Positions 32,701 to 45,838 of a stretch of DNA of 64,000 nt are shown here, piece by piece. The notes beneath the pieces are model-generated. The model did not search any database. It saw only the letters and a list, made by a program, of their open reading frames with translations, and had not been told where the DNA came from. Made by a program: the position numbers and the translations under genes. The DNA is from Lumbricus rubellus (taxonomy: Eukaryota > Annelida > Clitellata > Crassiclitellata > Lumbricidae). The stretch's first letter is position 1. The number at the start of each line of letters is the position of its first letter. The stretch lies in assembly GCA_945859605.1 (NCBI GenBank), contig OX243811.1:37882392-37946391 (forward strand). Direction: 5' to 3'.

Positions 32701-35700
32701 TACATCGTGTGGAACGTTTCTGAGACAAATCGTCCAAAGGAACAAACGACGACGCCTTATGGTAAAGCATGACTTGAGACAGGCATTTATCTCTTTGTTT
32801 CGTTATCTATTGTTTTTTAAAATTAATTATCTAGATTTTTATGTTTATTTGAATTTTTTTTAGATTTATTCTGCACAATTTATCTTTTGATTCATTTACG
32901 TGTTTAACTATTTATCTACGTTTTACCAATCCGACTTATTTGTATATTTATTGTTTATAAACACACATGATCATATGCAAACTTAATTAATTTTACTTGT
33001 GATTATGTGATGTTTGTAATTTATTTTAATTTGATTGTTTCTTTTTTAAATTTCGATGCATTGACTTGGTTCTAATTTGTGAAACTTTGTAACCCTGCCG
33101 TAAAGTTAGTCTCTTGAGAAAAAGGCAGTGCTAGTGAAAAGTCAATGGTTGGTTAGATAATCTGTCTTTGTGGTTGACTCTTTTTTTAGGTCCTTTTCCT
33201 TGTAAAACGATTAACAAGATGGAATGGAAGATGTCAGAATCGTAAGCAGAAGATTTTTACTCGTTCCATATACGTTGATCTAATCATATATGTTGATCTA
33301 ATCATGATTGTGTGTTTTTAGTGTAGGCTTCCTTCTGGGGTCGAATGATGGTTGAATGGTAACACACTGGCACGATGGTCAGAAGGACATGAGTTTGATA
33401 CCATGAGGTTACTCCGTCTTCCACTTCGTGTAAAATGAGCCGTAGACTGATGAGCACCTTACCGGCTGCCGTACAATTAAATTCGCGTCTAGTTAAACTT
33501 GTTATAGATTTTTTTCTACTCTATTGTATAATCTTACTGTATACTTTTGAATTTGAATTAATTATATGAATATTATTGTTATCATTATGATCTTCCCACA
33601 GTCACTCTTTTCTAAAGTTTATTCCGCTTTCTTTGAATACCATAGTCTTCCTTTTGTCAGTCTGTTTCTCCCTCCATCTCAATCTCCTTCATCTGCACAT
33701 AACTCTAGCCACATACTTCTTAACATCCTGTGCTCCTCCCTTCCCTCATTCCTTATCTCCCTCCCTCATTTTTTCCTTTTGTCCTTCCATCACTCATTCC
33801 TTCCTGTGTAGCTTCTTGAAAAAAGGATACCATGTTGATTTAGTTGGTGGACTGTCCTCTCCCGCCTCCCATCACTCGTTTTCTTTGTTCTACGTCTTTT
33901 CTTTGTTGCGTTTTGTCTTGAAGAGCGGAGGCGATGATGATCTTTTCGGGTGGAATGCCGCGTGCGAGCTACGGCGACCACCATACCGTTACCGTGATGC
34001 AGGGCGACGAGCACGTTGTCTTCGATTTCACGTCAAAAGTTATCGACTTCTTCGTTGTCTGTGGCAACGACGAAAGCCAACGTTCTAGCGAAGGTCGTTA
34101 GTCGAATTGATTTATCTGTGACTTAATATTAAGAGTCTGTATACATGTCAGTGTTGTTGTTATTGTTGAAAGATTCACGAAGAAATTGTGTTAAGGACCT
34201 TCTGTGATTGCTACATGATTACTGATCTAATCTCATCTATTTTGATTGCTTCTTTATTGGCAAGTGCGGCATAATGTGCATATCTTTATTGGCACCTTTT
34301 ATGTTTATCGGTACTGCTATGTTTATTGACACAATTAAAATTATTTTTTCATATAAATTTTTAATTTTTTTAATATTATTATTGTTATGATATTGCTATC
34401 ATTAATATTACTTTGATTATTATTATTACTACTGTAAGTTTTCTGCACTTTGCAGAAATGCAGCGTTGAGGCATGGTTAGGTTGCTGGTACTAGTATGTC
34501 TTTTCTGGTAGTGCTTGTGCTTATTAGCTATGTCTTGGCACTGGTTATGTTTATTGCTACTGCTTAAGTGTATTACTACTGCTTATAAATGTATATTCAT
34601 ACTGGTTGTGTTTATGTTACTGTTTAATTCTTTTTGGTGCTGTACATAATTTGTGATTACTTCTATGTTTAGAGCTGTCCATATTATTTGTACCATTTCC
34701 ATCTGTTGGCATTGCATAATATGTTTAACAGAATTGTTTTATACTTGAATTGCAGTTGCGGCTGAACACGACAATGATCCCAGCTGTCTCTTTGTGCTGC
34801 TCGAGGAGGAGCTGGTTGTCATCGACTTGGAGACAGAGGGATGGCCGATGTTCCATCCTCCGTACCTCGCCACCGTCCATTCCACGGCTATAACGTGTAC
34901 GGCACACGTCGCGGATGCCACCGGAAACTTCTTCCGAAAAGTGCAGGAGGCAGGACGGAAGCAGTTCCGAGGATTCTCAAGCCGGGTAGAAAGAGCTTTA
35001 ATGTCATTTGGTAATCAGGTAGAGTGCATGGACCTGTTAATGCAGAGTCCTTGGGGGGGACAAACTGTCCGATGCAGCTCGTGATCTACTATACCGCATG
35101 TAATGTGGAAAAATGCTGAAGTAACGTAAAATAGTCTTTTAGTGCCGAAATAGTAGTCATCTGCTATCACTTCATTTCACTCCATCGAGTAAAAATATTT
35201 ATTCGTGTAGCTTGTCACAAAATTTTTAAAGCCCAAGTGCTATACCAGAACTTATAGCAGTTGTTAGAAATAAGAAGTGAATTTAAATGAATATACAGGG
35301 CAGACAATGATTCTTGGTCAAAATGTATGAATATATAAAAAATGATAAAAGTTCATATTCATAATTGTATTGTATATTTAAACGGAAGATGATGTTTTTG
35401 CATAGTTGTGATTCATTTTGTCTATGTCTTCTTATAGGATTGGCCGGTTCATGGCGGCCTCAATATGCAGCGTGAGATAACGGTTCGAGATATTCTCGTT
35501 ACAGGGTAAGCTACTCTATCACTCATTTTGTAAATTTATTAAGCGCCCACACAAGATATCTTTGAATGAATATTAGTTTTCTTGACTCTTTTGTGTCAAT
35601 TTTTTAAAATTATCTGTGTTGTATGCATATCTATGGACATTTAATGTAGTAGTGACATTCAAATCCCGCAGAGGTTGAAAGCACTCTGCAGTCCGATGAA

Positions 35701-38700
35701 ATCCCAGTTTTTCTTGTAGGCACGAAGATGGGTCGGTGCGTTTTTGGGACGTTTCTTCTGTGGACATTGTTCTGCTATATAAGCTGACGACATCAGGTCT
35801 CTTTTCCATTCCATCGTCAATGGAGGAAGAGGAGGATTTGGATACGGATGCGGAGTGGCCACCTTTTCGAAAGGTATGTTGAGAAGCGTGTTTGATTAGG
35901 TTTGCAAATCGGTAATGCTGGTTAGCAAGCATTATAATTTAGATTAACAGACTGCTTTTCATGTTGACAAATTCTCAATGTAAATTAATGAGCGTGCTCA
36001 TAATCATTATTATAAGGACACTTTAACGACGCGCTGCATTGATTTTCCAGTGAATTTTGGCGTACGCTCAATCGCTCATCGTTAGATCATTAATGATCCG
36101 TTGAGTTACCAGTTAGATTGGTTAGTGAATGAGTTAAGGAGTTTCTAGGAAAGATACAGATGTTCCTAGAAGGTGCTATATAAATGATGAGATAATAGAG
36201 TCTTCTTTTGGTTCTCTTTCAATCAATGAAGCAATCAATCAATCAATAGATCAATCAATGTATCAGTTGATCAATTGAATCTGCTTTTTGTTACTTTATA
36301 TCGTCTCTGTAGGTTGGCACGTACGATCCTTTCAGTGACGATCCACGACTCGGAATCCAGAAGATCGCGGTCGGCGTCCACAGCGAGACCCTGGTCCTTG
36401 GAGGGACGGCTGGACAGGTCGTTGTCCTCCGGTTGGACCTGGAAGACCGACAAGTCAACGCAAGACGTGTCGACGTCAACATCGTGGGAGAGAGGGACAA
36501 CTTCATCTGGAAGGGACATGAGGCTCTGCCGATGAGAAAGGACTGGAAGTTTCCGTCGGGATTCCAACCCCTTGGACTCGTCCAGATTCATCCGCCAGCC
36601 GCTTGCACAGCGCTGGCGTTTAATCCGGATTGGCAGGTGTAGGTGGATTCAGTGGCTATTAGCCTTCAGTGCTTATTATGTAATTTTTAGGTAACTGGTT
36701 AATTAGTGCATTAATTAATTAATTAGTCTGTGTTTTGTTGGAATATTGTTGAAGTTTGGCCTCTAATACAGAACATAAACATTGAATCAGTTGTTTGTTT
36801 TATTAAATTGATGTTTGATTAAGTGACTTATTGAATTATAATAATAATAATGAGGATATTTATTTGTTTATTAATTCAAACTGACAGGTATGTATCAAGA
36901 TTGCATGGTTATAGTTGTAACAGATGATTTTAAAATGTGGCAGCAGTTGAATTTCACTGTGTGACAGTCTGCAAGGCATATCCATCTATCCTAATGCTCA
37001 TTTTATCGTATCTTCATGCTAGCACGCTTCCATTAAACCATCTCCCGTTTCCCTCCCCCAATTAACTTATTGTTTTGCATTTGTCAGTTTTATATCACCT
37101 CGTAGCTCATACTGAGCAAACTACATAGGAGCATGAGTGATTGATTCGTATTGATTGATTGATTGATTGATAAATTGATTGATTGATTTTAGACTGGCAG
37201 TTGGTACATCCCATGGCTTTGGTGTCATCGACTACAATCAAATGGCTGCCATCACTTTCAAGTGCACCCTCAGTCTGTCAGGTATGATCAGTAGTATCCG
37301 TAGTAGTTAATTGATTGCTAAGTAGCTGGCCTGTATTGACTAATTGGCATTTATCAGTATGTGTTTCAGGCCAGTTTTTCATTTCGTTTTCCTTTTAGTC
37401 TAGTTTTAGTCTTCTAAGTGTAAAAATTAGTTAATTTGTCTTTTTATGGAATATATGGATAAATGATTAATTAGATGGGTAGAGATAAATATTGCACAAC
37501 TAACATGAATTAATTGATATATGATTGATTCAGAAGAAAAATTAGCAATTAAATAAACGGCAACGTAAACTGTTCATGGAATAGATAAAGGATCTGCATA
37601 TCTACTTAATAATTATTTTAAATGACTCACAAATAAATGGATGCATTGGCAAAAATAAATATGCAAATTCAACGGCTTAATAAATGAATAAGAATGGATT
37701 AATAGATGTTAAAATACAAGACAGCTATATAAGTAATGAATCAGAATAGTTAACGATTACATTACGGTGTAACCGTGACTTTGACAGATACGTCTGGAGT
37801 CGGGGAGAGCACGATGTCACGCAGAAAGTCGTTCAAAAAGTCGCTGCGTGAGTCATTCCGGCGACTTCGTAGCAGACGATCAGAACGCCGACGAAAAACG
37901 GAGATAAAGGAAGATGACACGAAAATGCGTCCAATGTAAGTTCGCTATTTGCATTCAAGTGTAGGATTAAACAACTAATTTAATCTGATGATTTGTGTTG
38001 AGCTGTTTTCATGATGCAGAAGGCTTTTATGATTGACTGAGGTGATTGATGATCTCTGATTGATCAAATCTAATCAAATTGAATCCTTTATTATCAATCA
38101 ATCAATCAAAATTTATATAACGCCCCTTCAAGGTACCTACTCAGAGGCACTCCCGGCCGAGATCAAGCAAAAAAAAAAACAGTCTTCAACAGTTTGTGAA
38201 ATTGAGAACAGCTTGGGAGGTGTCGCATAGTCAAGGGAAGTCCATTCCAGGTTGTTGGACTTGGACCAACCACAGAGAACGAACGCCTCTGCATTGTTGC
38301 AGAGCGAGAAAGGAATGTCATTGTTATAATGTTGCTGTGCTATTAATGTCATTATTACTCTTGAATGTTATGTGTTTTTTTGTTCAGCACATCGCCAGTT
38401 GGCCGCAATCTGAACGGTGCGTCTACTTCCACATCGCGACATCGTCAGACGAATGTCGCTGCTATTGACGTCGACCTGGCAAAACCAGTTGAACGTCAGG
38501 TGGAGGCGAGGTCAAAGGAAGACGTGTCGGGTTCCATTGTTCGGACACTCTATTTCGTAGAAACCTATCTGACGAGCGGTAAAACTGTACTTTATGCCTT
38601 GCCAATATAACTGATGATTATTTGATTATTATAGATAACAGCACATCATGATTTGCATCAATGGGGTATAAACTGTACACCTTGGATAAAAAATTAAATT

Positions 38701-39051
38701 TTTCTGCTCTGTAGTTGGGAGCGCCTCTGAGTAGGGAGCTTGAAGGGCGCTATAACATGTGCGCAAACAAACAGACTGAAAAAGATGTTGGATTTGGAAA
38801 GAATATTTCTGGTGGAGTGTCTGACATGGGTGGATGAGCGTTACATGCGGTAGTTTTATGTATTTATGTTCTGTACGTCTTTCATCTTATTTTTGCTTTT
38901 CAGCTCAGTCACACACGCCAACATTTTGGGCCGGAACGAACGCTGGCTTCGTCTACATGTACCAACTTACCGTGCCACCTGGTGATCGACGGTCAAACCA
39001 AATCGTTCAGTCGCTGCTGGGCAAGTCACTAAGGAAACATCTGTCCTCTAT

Positions 39052-39082
<31 letters not shown>

Positions 39083-39727
39083 TTGTTTATTACCTTGTCT
39101 TTACTTTACACTAAAATGCGGATATCAATTGATCGGTTAAAGAATATTCTTATCTTTGCTTAGACTGAACATTGTGTCTTGTTGGATCAGATGGTTTTAT
39201 TAGTATTGTAGAATTTTGAATTGATTAGGTTAGGTTAACTGTTGTTTTTTACTGTTATATGAATCTATTTTTTTTAAATTGGATTAGATTTGATTAGTTT
39301 GTGCATGTTTTTTGATAGCATAGGAGATATATTATACTGATTATAATTAAAGATCCATTTATAGTTATTAAAAGATAGTTAAGACTAGTGTCATGCCATT
39401 AGAATATATGCTCTGAGGAGCTACTCAATATAGTTGGTTGATGTCCTTGCTTGTTTGTGTCATTGTAGTAAGATTTGATTAGATTATTGCTATTAGCTAG
39501 GGATTAGATTATAATCATAGTGCATGTGCTTTGTGTTGACAGTTAAAGAGATCCATTTAAAGCATCGTGCTCCAGTAATCGGGATCTGTGTTATCGATCA
39601 TGGCGCCATTCCGTTTCTGGTGCCATCTGAGACGACGACGCCAAAGACCCATCCGACGCCTGAGCCCGACCTCAGCTCAGGCGCTCACAGCGTCGTCATC
39701 TGCTCTGAGGAGCAACTCAAGGTTAGC

Positions 39728-39775
<48 letters not shown>

Positions 39776-42745
39776 CACAATGGCGATGATGACGACGACG
39801 ATGACGAACGATGATGGCGATGATGATGATGACGATTATGATTATGTCTAGACTTCAATTAGGATGAGGATGGAAATGATGACGATTGATTAAGGTCTAT
39901 GTTTTGTGATTGAAATGAATGATACAATGATCATTATGATGTGATGATGGTGATGGCAGGATGTTTTCTCTTGATATTTGGTAGATTAATGGGTTTTTTC
40001 TGCATGATTTGGTGAAGATTTGATAATCTTAGTCTCAGTGGTGGTGGTGTTGATAGTGATGATGAATTTCTGTTCTTGTTGCTAGGTCTTTTCTCTTCCA
40101 AGTCTCAGCGCCAGAGACAAATACAAACTAACGGCGAGCGAAGGTTCAAAAGTGCGCAAAGTGAGCTACGCCAACTTTAGAAGTCCCTCAGGTAACAATC
40201 TCGATCAATTCAATTGATTAGCTATAATTAATTGATCAACAAAATAGAAATTCTATGTACACTTTTAACAGTAAGTAGTTCACAGGTGTCAATGGGTAAA
40301 CCCAGAATTAATAATTTATTGTTCTGCTGACAATGTTGCACTCTTCTAATTTCTTTTTTCATACGCACTGACCATCAAAGTACGAATTCATTGCAACTAG
40401 TAAAGAAGTGCAGAAATGTACATTGTAGAAGGTGATACTTGTACAGTAGACTTATTAATTTGTGAAGTATACATTTTGTTATGAATCGTTTTGTAGTGTC
40501 GACGTATGTGGAGTGTGACCTCGTCTGCCTGACGAATCTAGGTGAGACGCAGGTCTTCTCGCTTCCTCACCTGCGACGTATCTTCACGTCCGACTGCATC
40601 CGGCGGGAAAACATCATGTTAGTCATAGACAATACTGTCTATTCTTTGCACTGAGAATTGTTTCAGAATTGTGGTATTTATGTTTAATTAATTATTAGAT
40701 ATGGTAAACGATAATCAGAAATCTGATTAGCTATAATCTATAGTATCTGAATATGTGCATAGTGGATTATCGGTTTCAAAATCGATAATTTGTTTTTAAT
40801 GTTTACAAAACGATAATATAAATAATTTAAAAAAATTATTTTTCAGAATTTTAAGTGATGGTTCATGCATTTTTACTGACTAGAACCTTAAATTTTGCCG
40901 CGAAAATAACTAATCGCAACACGTAAATGGTAGCTGCAATGCGGGGTTACACGTGGCCATTATATCTTAGATACCCATGATACGATAGATATTGATGTTT
41001 GATACTACGATAAATGTTGAAAATTTTGTGCAATGCAGAGGTGTCGTCTCGTGCATTTTCACGCGTAATGGCGATGCGTTCTACCTGTCATCGCCGTCGG
41101 AATTCATGCGCTTCTCCATCTCCGGTCATCAGTCGATGCTTCGTCCCGTCTGCACCATCACCGCTGCTGCCACCCCAACGACGACCCCACGAGGAGCTGG
41201 GGACCCCACAGACACCGGGGTACATGAGCACAGTCCGAGGAACAAGAGCCCTCTGGAAAGTGCCACACGGAGCAGGTTACCAGCGGCACAGTAAGTGCAG
41301 TCAAGTAGGGCACCAGTATCTGAATATGTGCTTAGTGGATATTAAAAGTGCGTTAATAGCATTATGTGCAAGGTTCCCAAATGTGCTTTATAAATATCAA
41401 AGTTCTGTTATTGTTTAACGCTATCAATCGATGCCTTCTACTTCAGTGTAAATAAATAGTAAGAAAATTTTATTTTTGAAAGTATACAATAATAAAAAAT
41501 TATCTGAGTAATAGCTAGAAACTTGGAAAGTAGTCAGATAATAAATAAGATAAATGGCTAAATGAATGAGATAAAATTGCCTGAATAGAGTAGTTAAATG
41601 ATGTAACATAAAAAGAGCAACCTGATTATGGTAAATAAATTATAATAAATTTTGCCCACAAGGAATTAAAAATTATATTTTTGTCTGGTTTAAAGCATCG
41701 TTGGCGATCACCATGACGATGACGTTGGATATCACCTACCTTCTCCGAACGACGACTCTGTGACGTCTGGTGACACGACTGCAGACAGTGTCAGGGTGCA
41801 CGTGAGGTGACACATGTCACTAATCTTATCAGTCCAGTCACAGAAATATCTGTTGCTGATATTGCATTACTACACCTTAAGTTATCTAACGTTGCGTTAC
41901 TTTACCTTAATTTCCTTTATTATATCTGACTTTTCCTTAATTAGTTAACTTTGCCATGATGTAATTTCTCTTACTGTACCTTTCCTTAATTTACCTTATC
42001 TTACTGTACTAAGTCTTCCCTTTGTTTACCTTGCTTCCTAATACTTTACTCTACCTTGTTCCCAGTTCCCTACTTAACCTCACCTTATTGCACTTTATGA
42101 TACATTGTTTTATCTCACATTCTAATCTCTTTGAATAAATACATTAGAAGGTTTTGATGTGCTGTCTTAATCATGGTGTGTAAACAAGTTGTGGCCTATT
42201 CTTCTGTGTATTTAATGACTAAATAAGTTAGTGACTAATGATGCTCATGGAGTTAATATTTATGATTCCTAGTTTTCACTCATTATCTTCAGGCAGACTT
42301 TTCTGATGGATTAAATGGGTTTTTCTGCAGATTTTTGTGAAGCGGCCATCAAATCGTGCATTGTGATTTAGGATTATGAAACTGTCAACGAGTCATTGAA
42401 TGATGAGATTAGATTAAGGTCAAACTCATCTTAAACTTGTATCCAGTCTTACATGCATACTTAGATTAATTACTTATACTTCTTTAGCAACTGCATCTGT
42501 CACTACAGTACACGAGTCTGATTCGTGTAATTTTTTGCCATTTATAAAATGTTCCGTTGTTGTATTGTCTCTGATTCTTTAGTGATGATCCTGCTTCTCC
42601 ATTGTCATCTGATCTGGCCAACAATGCTGTGATCACGAGGCGCGTTGTCACGATGACGTCAACCGTTGTGGAGTCGTCGTCGGCCAACAGTGACACGACA
42701 GCGTTGACGCGTTCTGTAAGCGCTAGCCGCGGTGGCAACGCATAG
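26781..42745 (+). CDS. llgl: Lethal giant larvae homologue (LLGL), complete
   Basis: 24 coding exons: 26781-26873, 29345-29442, 30238-30316, 30832-30941, 31113-31256, 31679-31751, 32269-32352, 32635-32761, 33190-33241, 33924-34093, 34756-34985, 35438-35505, 35720-35873, 36313-36638, 37193-37281, 37788-37935, 38388-38578, 38904-39020, 39543-39721, 40086-40191, 40497-40617, 41039-41290, 41696-41806, 42583-42745. They join without a phase conflict to 3285 bp, 1094 aa (vertebrate LLGL1 is about 1060). Family landmarks: 'EYGFPHKASAIAF' start of the propeller, 'YGAPGVQ', 'LLIGYNRGLIVLW', 'IFSGGMPRASYG', 'LLEEELVVIDL', 'GHEDGSVRFWD', 'WKGHEAL', 'GTSHGFGVIDY', 'SPSEF'. The protein is a cortical WD40 double-propeller scaffold that opposes aPKC/Par in epithelial polarity. 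Introns after 32352 and 39020 use GC donors. Exon 11 could instead end at 35018 (also in phase); 34985 was chosen because it matches the family's length there. Confidence 0.96.
27472..29203. mobile_element. Decayed DNA transposon in LLGL intron 1
   Basis: Ends are 11-bp inverted repeats (GTAGGGTGCCA). They are flanked by TGGTAG at 27466-27471 and 29204-29209. The 1.7-kb interior reads like degraded coding sequence broken by many stops. No transposase motif could be named, so the superfamily is open. Confidence 0.6.
29722..30023. mobile_element. 302-bp hAT-like MITE in LLGL intron 2
   Basis: The 8-bp duplication GTACTTAT lies at 29714-29721 and 30024-30031. Imperfect ends are CAGAGGCGCAGCGAC and CAGGGCCATAGCAAC. 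The interior has two related copies of a segment around AACTTTTTCGGAC...TTTTGGCC. Confidence 0.8.
32487..32600 (-). repeat. tRNA-derived SINE fragment
   Basis: On the minus strand a tRNA-like segment contains GGGTTTGAGTCGG (B-box-like, at 32516-32528) downstream of a TGGCATAGTG A-box-like stretch. It is in LLGL intron 7. Confidence 0.55.
33341..33450 (+). repeat. tRNA-derived SINE
   Basis: A box TGGTTGAATGG at 33349-33359 and a degenerate B box AGTTTGATACC at 33392-33402, with tRNA-like spacing. It is in LLGL intron 9. Confidence 0.6.
37788..37935 (+). CDS. llgl: LLGL exon with the aPKC phosphorylation / membrane-binding motif
   Basis: Encodes the basic stretch 'RRKSFKKSLRESFRRL'. Serines about 647, 651 and 655 have the spacing of the Lgl serines phosphorylated by aPKC. 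In the family, the basic motif binds phosphoinositides and phosphorylation releases the protein from the membrane. A second Arg/Lys-rich run follows. All key residues are present, so this control is probably retained. Confidence 0.93.
38107..38165 (-). repeat. SINE 3' tail (reverse copy)
   Basis: Reads GTGCCTCTGAGTAGGTACC then TTGAAGGGGCG on the minus strand. It shares its tail with 38716-38775 and the full SINE at 53038-53258. Confidence 0.7.
38716..38775 (+). repeat. SINE 3' tail
   Basis: GAGCGCCTCTGAGTAGGGAG then TGAAGGGCGCTATAA, the same tail as the SINE in the STOML1 intron. The tRNA-like head is missing. Confidence 0.7.
39728..39774. repeat. (GAT)n microsatellite at a splice donor
   Basis: About 16 GAT triplets start seven bases after the end of the LLGL exon at 39721. 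Reading through would add a poly-Asp run in frame. Confidence 0.95.
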
Positions 42746-44508
42746 CCAGCGACAGGTATTAGCAGCAGTAAGCTGAAGAGTGTTTTTACTTTTAATCTCT
42801 TCAACAAATGTGACACGATGGTAATAATCAAATGATTCTGGATTCAAGATTGCTTTTCATGAAAATATAATTATTTTGTGAGTGAAATATATAGATAGCC
42901 TTAAATTGATTAAATGAATCGCCTTAATTTAGCATGCCATAAATTATCTTACCATATGGGATAAGATATTTTAATATATTTAGTGATTTAGAATGTTGTT
43001 GTAAAATGTAAAGATATTTTTAAGTCATGGTTTTAGCCCTCTTCCGACTCTCCGTATTCTTTTATGCCTAATGGATTTGCTTTCCTTTGCAGGAGTGACG
43101 ATTGTCTCTCATACACCCACCACCATGTAGAATAACGTTCTCTCCAGTTGTACAGACACTTATGATGGACTGCAGATGCTGTGTTACGGGTTGCTAACGG
43201 CAACAGCGTCGGGAAACCAGAGCTAACTGTTTGATGGGCGCACAGTCGCACAGTGCGTTTTGTTTCGAGTACAATGACTGACGATCGACTTTTTGAAGCG
43301 TTTCAATTGTCTGCAATTGTCTGCATAGATCATGTCTAGATGACAGACTCCGATTGTTTTCAGAATTTATTATATTTACCTTCACTTCCATGTTTTCCAT
43401 ATTTATGCTATATTTTTTTTCTGGGGGGGGGGCACAGATCAAGTGTTGAAGTTAGTGGGAAGTAATGGTGGAGTCTGCAATGTAATGAGAAAAAAGCTGG
43501 AAAAGCATCAGATGAATATACATGAATCTGCCTCTGTATTTAAGGCCTTAATATATGAATGTATAATGTATATGTGCATTATTTTGCATGCATATATACT
43601 ATAACTGTGTAACATATATGCTATTTATTTCACAACAATCGTCGTTTGAAATAGTTTGTTATACTATAATTATTATTATTATTATTATTTACTAAAACAG
43701 ATTAGCAATATATAAAATATATAATATGCGATACTTTATATATTATTAAAGTAGTATATGAGATTACATAGTTTACTGAAGTGTAATATACGTATTTTGA
43801 TATTTTATTTTGCATTTTTGGCACTGGTCGATGAATTATTAGATGAAAAAGTTTGTTTTGAACTTCAACATTCAGGTGCTTAGTATACAAGATGCGGTTT
43901 ACTATGCAAATTTATGCTAGTTAGGCGGTTTTGTACAATGCATTTCTGCTTTTGCTTGCAATGAAGACGTGTGAACTTAGTTCACAAATTGGCTATTTCT
44001 TTGGCCAACCTATTGGTTTATTATTTCATTTAAAGAAAACTGATTGTGTACAATGGTAGATTGATTTGTTCTTAAATTGTTCTGAACAAAATTACCTTAA
44101 TTGATCATTCTTTCAGTGAGTTGTTGGCAGGTTGTTGACTCAGTGTATTACAGGAAGGTGTAAGTTGGAGAGAGAACTTTGAAATGAATGTATTCAGTGA
44201 AATTCAGCCATTGGAGTGATTTAAGTATAGGAGTGATACAGTGATGAGTGTTTGTGCTGGCAGTGGCGTAGCCAGGAATTTATGGGGGGGGGGGGTATGG
44301 CAGGATTCTTGTTTTTTTTATATAAGTGGACAAATAACCTTTCATTGCTAGATGGATGGAAGCGTCAGTGATTTCTGTTGTCAGATTTGGTTGACCTGGA
44401 AAAACTAATTGAGTCATGCAAGGATGACTTGAGGCTGACAACGTCAAGTAAATCAGTAATGGATGAGAAAAAGGAACTATGAGAGGATTATAAAGGGTTG
44501 AATGTCAT

Positions 44509-44512
<4 letters not shown>

Positions 44513-44584
<72 letters not shown>
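44513..44584. repeat. (AT)n microsatellite
   Basis: About 36 uninterrupted AT dinucleotides. Confidence 0.97.
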
Positions 44585-44586
<2 letters not shown>

Positions 44587-45417
44587 CGGTCAACTGATTA
44601 TTTTAAATGTCTCAGTGGTGTCTGTGTAACTGTTAAAGATAGAGAATTATACCTAGGATGGAGTGTTGATGGACACCATTAGAGAGTGGCAGGTTTTGCA
44701 AACAATGAATTGAAGCTGTATGTAAATGGATTGGGAAAAGAAGTAAAATCAGAACCAGAGGATGGTGGTAGTGCTTGAAAGAGAAGCAAAGGAGGAGTCG
44801 GAGCTAAGAACGAATTCCAATGAGAAGCCAAGAGATGAGATTTTACCAGAGAAAAATCAGCATCAGCAATAGAATAAAGAGGCAAGGAGCTTGAGTTGGG
44901 AAGGTATATAATATCCCGTGAGGAACAGGGTAACAGCGTCTTTCCATTTGCTGATCAGATGGAATTAATTGAAACATGGTAAGTTCGTGGTATTGTTTTC
45001 AGTCAGTCCTTAGTAAGCGAAAAGTGCAAAAAGATGGCTATGTGGAAATCACCCATTGTGAAAGTAAGTAAGTAATTTCTTAATCTTACAATAGCTTCAA
45101 TATGGAGATTTTTGATTGAGCCTGACTCGTTCTATTACTTAAGAGGCAGTAAGATACTTCGATCTAATAAATCTTATTAAATTCAGCAGTTCTGCAGATG
45201 ATAATAGACGATAAAATAAATTTCCGTAGTGTTCGCTCCAGCATGGATTATAATATTGAGTTTGTGAATCCGTATTCAGATCTATGATTCAGATGCAAGG
45301 AATCATTGATATGTATTATTATTATATAATCCGAACTTTCATAGGCTATTAGCATTCCAGTAGCTATATAGTACATTTCAGTGCAAGGAATCTATATTTA
45401 GATTAGTAGTTGGCATG

Positions 45418-45838
45418 GACATTAAAAAAAGAAGAGGAAAGACGTATACAAGCATTCGAGAACAAATGTCTTAGAAAAACACTAAGAATCCCATGGACAA
45501 AAAAGCTGACCAACGAACAGGACTGGTGTACACCATAGCAGGAACAAAGCAAGAACTGTTGATCCACGTAAAAACAAGAAAGTTGCGATACTTTGGACAC
45601 GTCATGAGACAACAAAAGGACAGCATAGAAAACAGCCTGATGACGGGATTGATGGAGGGGAAAAGAAGTAGAGGAAGACCTAGAACTGCATGGATAGACA
45701 ACATCATGGAATGGACAGGACTTTCGGGAAGGAGACTAATGAACATGGCAGGAGATAGACAACTGTGGAAGATGCTCATCCATTCGTGCAGCCAACCGTC
45801 GCAGAGCGACGATGGCGGAATGACATGACATGACAGTT
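45418..45838 (+). pseudogene. 5'-truncated LINE fragment, C-terminal reverse-transcriptase tail
   Basis: Encodes 'AFENKCLRKTLRIPW', then after a frameshift near 45530 'RKLRYFGHVMRQ', 'GLMEGKRSRGRPRTAW' and 'DRQLWKMLIHSC'. This is the usual C-terminus of non-LTR retrotransposon polyproteins. It ends in tandem TGACA repeats, a LINE-type 3' tail. Truncation and the frameshift make it inactive. Confidence 0.88.

Noticed and set aside
33566..34088. Plus-strand ORFs of 81 and 151 codons
   Set aside because: Pyrimidine-rich intron and a wrong-frame reading of LLGL exon 10 (33924-34093).
44266..44300. Transposon terminus CAGTGGCGTAGCCAGG followed by a G run
   Set aside because: No matching inverted end or target duplication was found, so no element was called.
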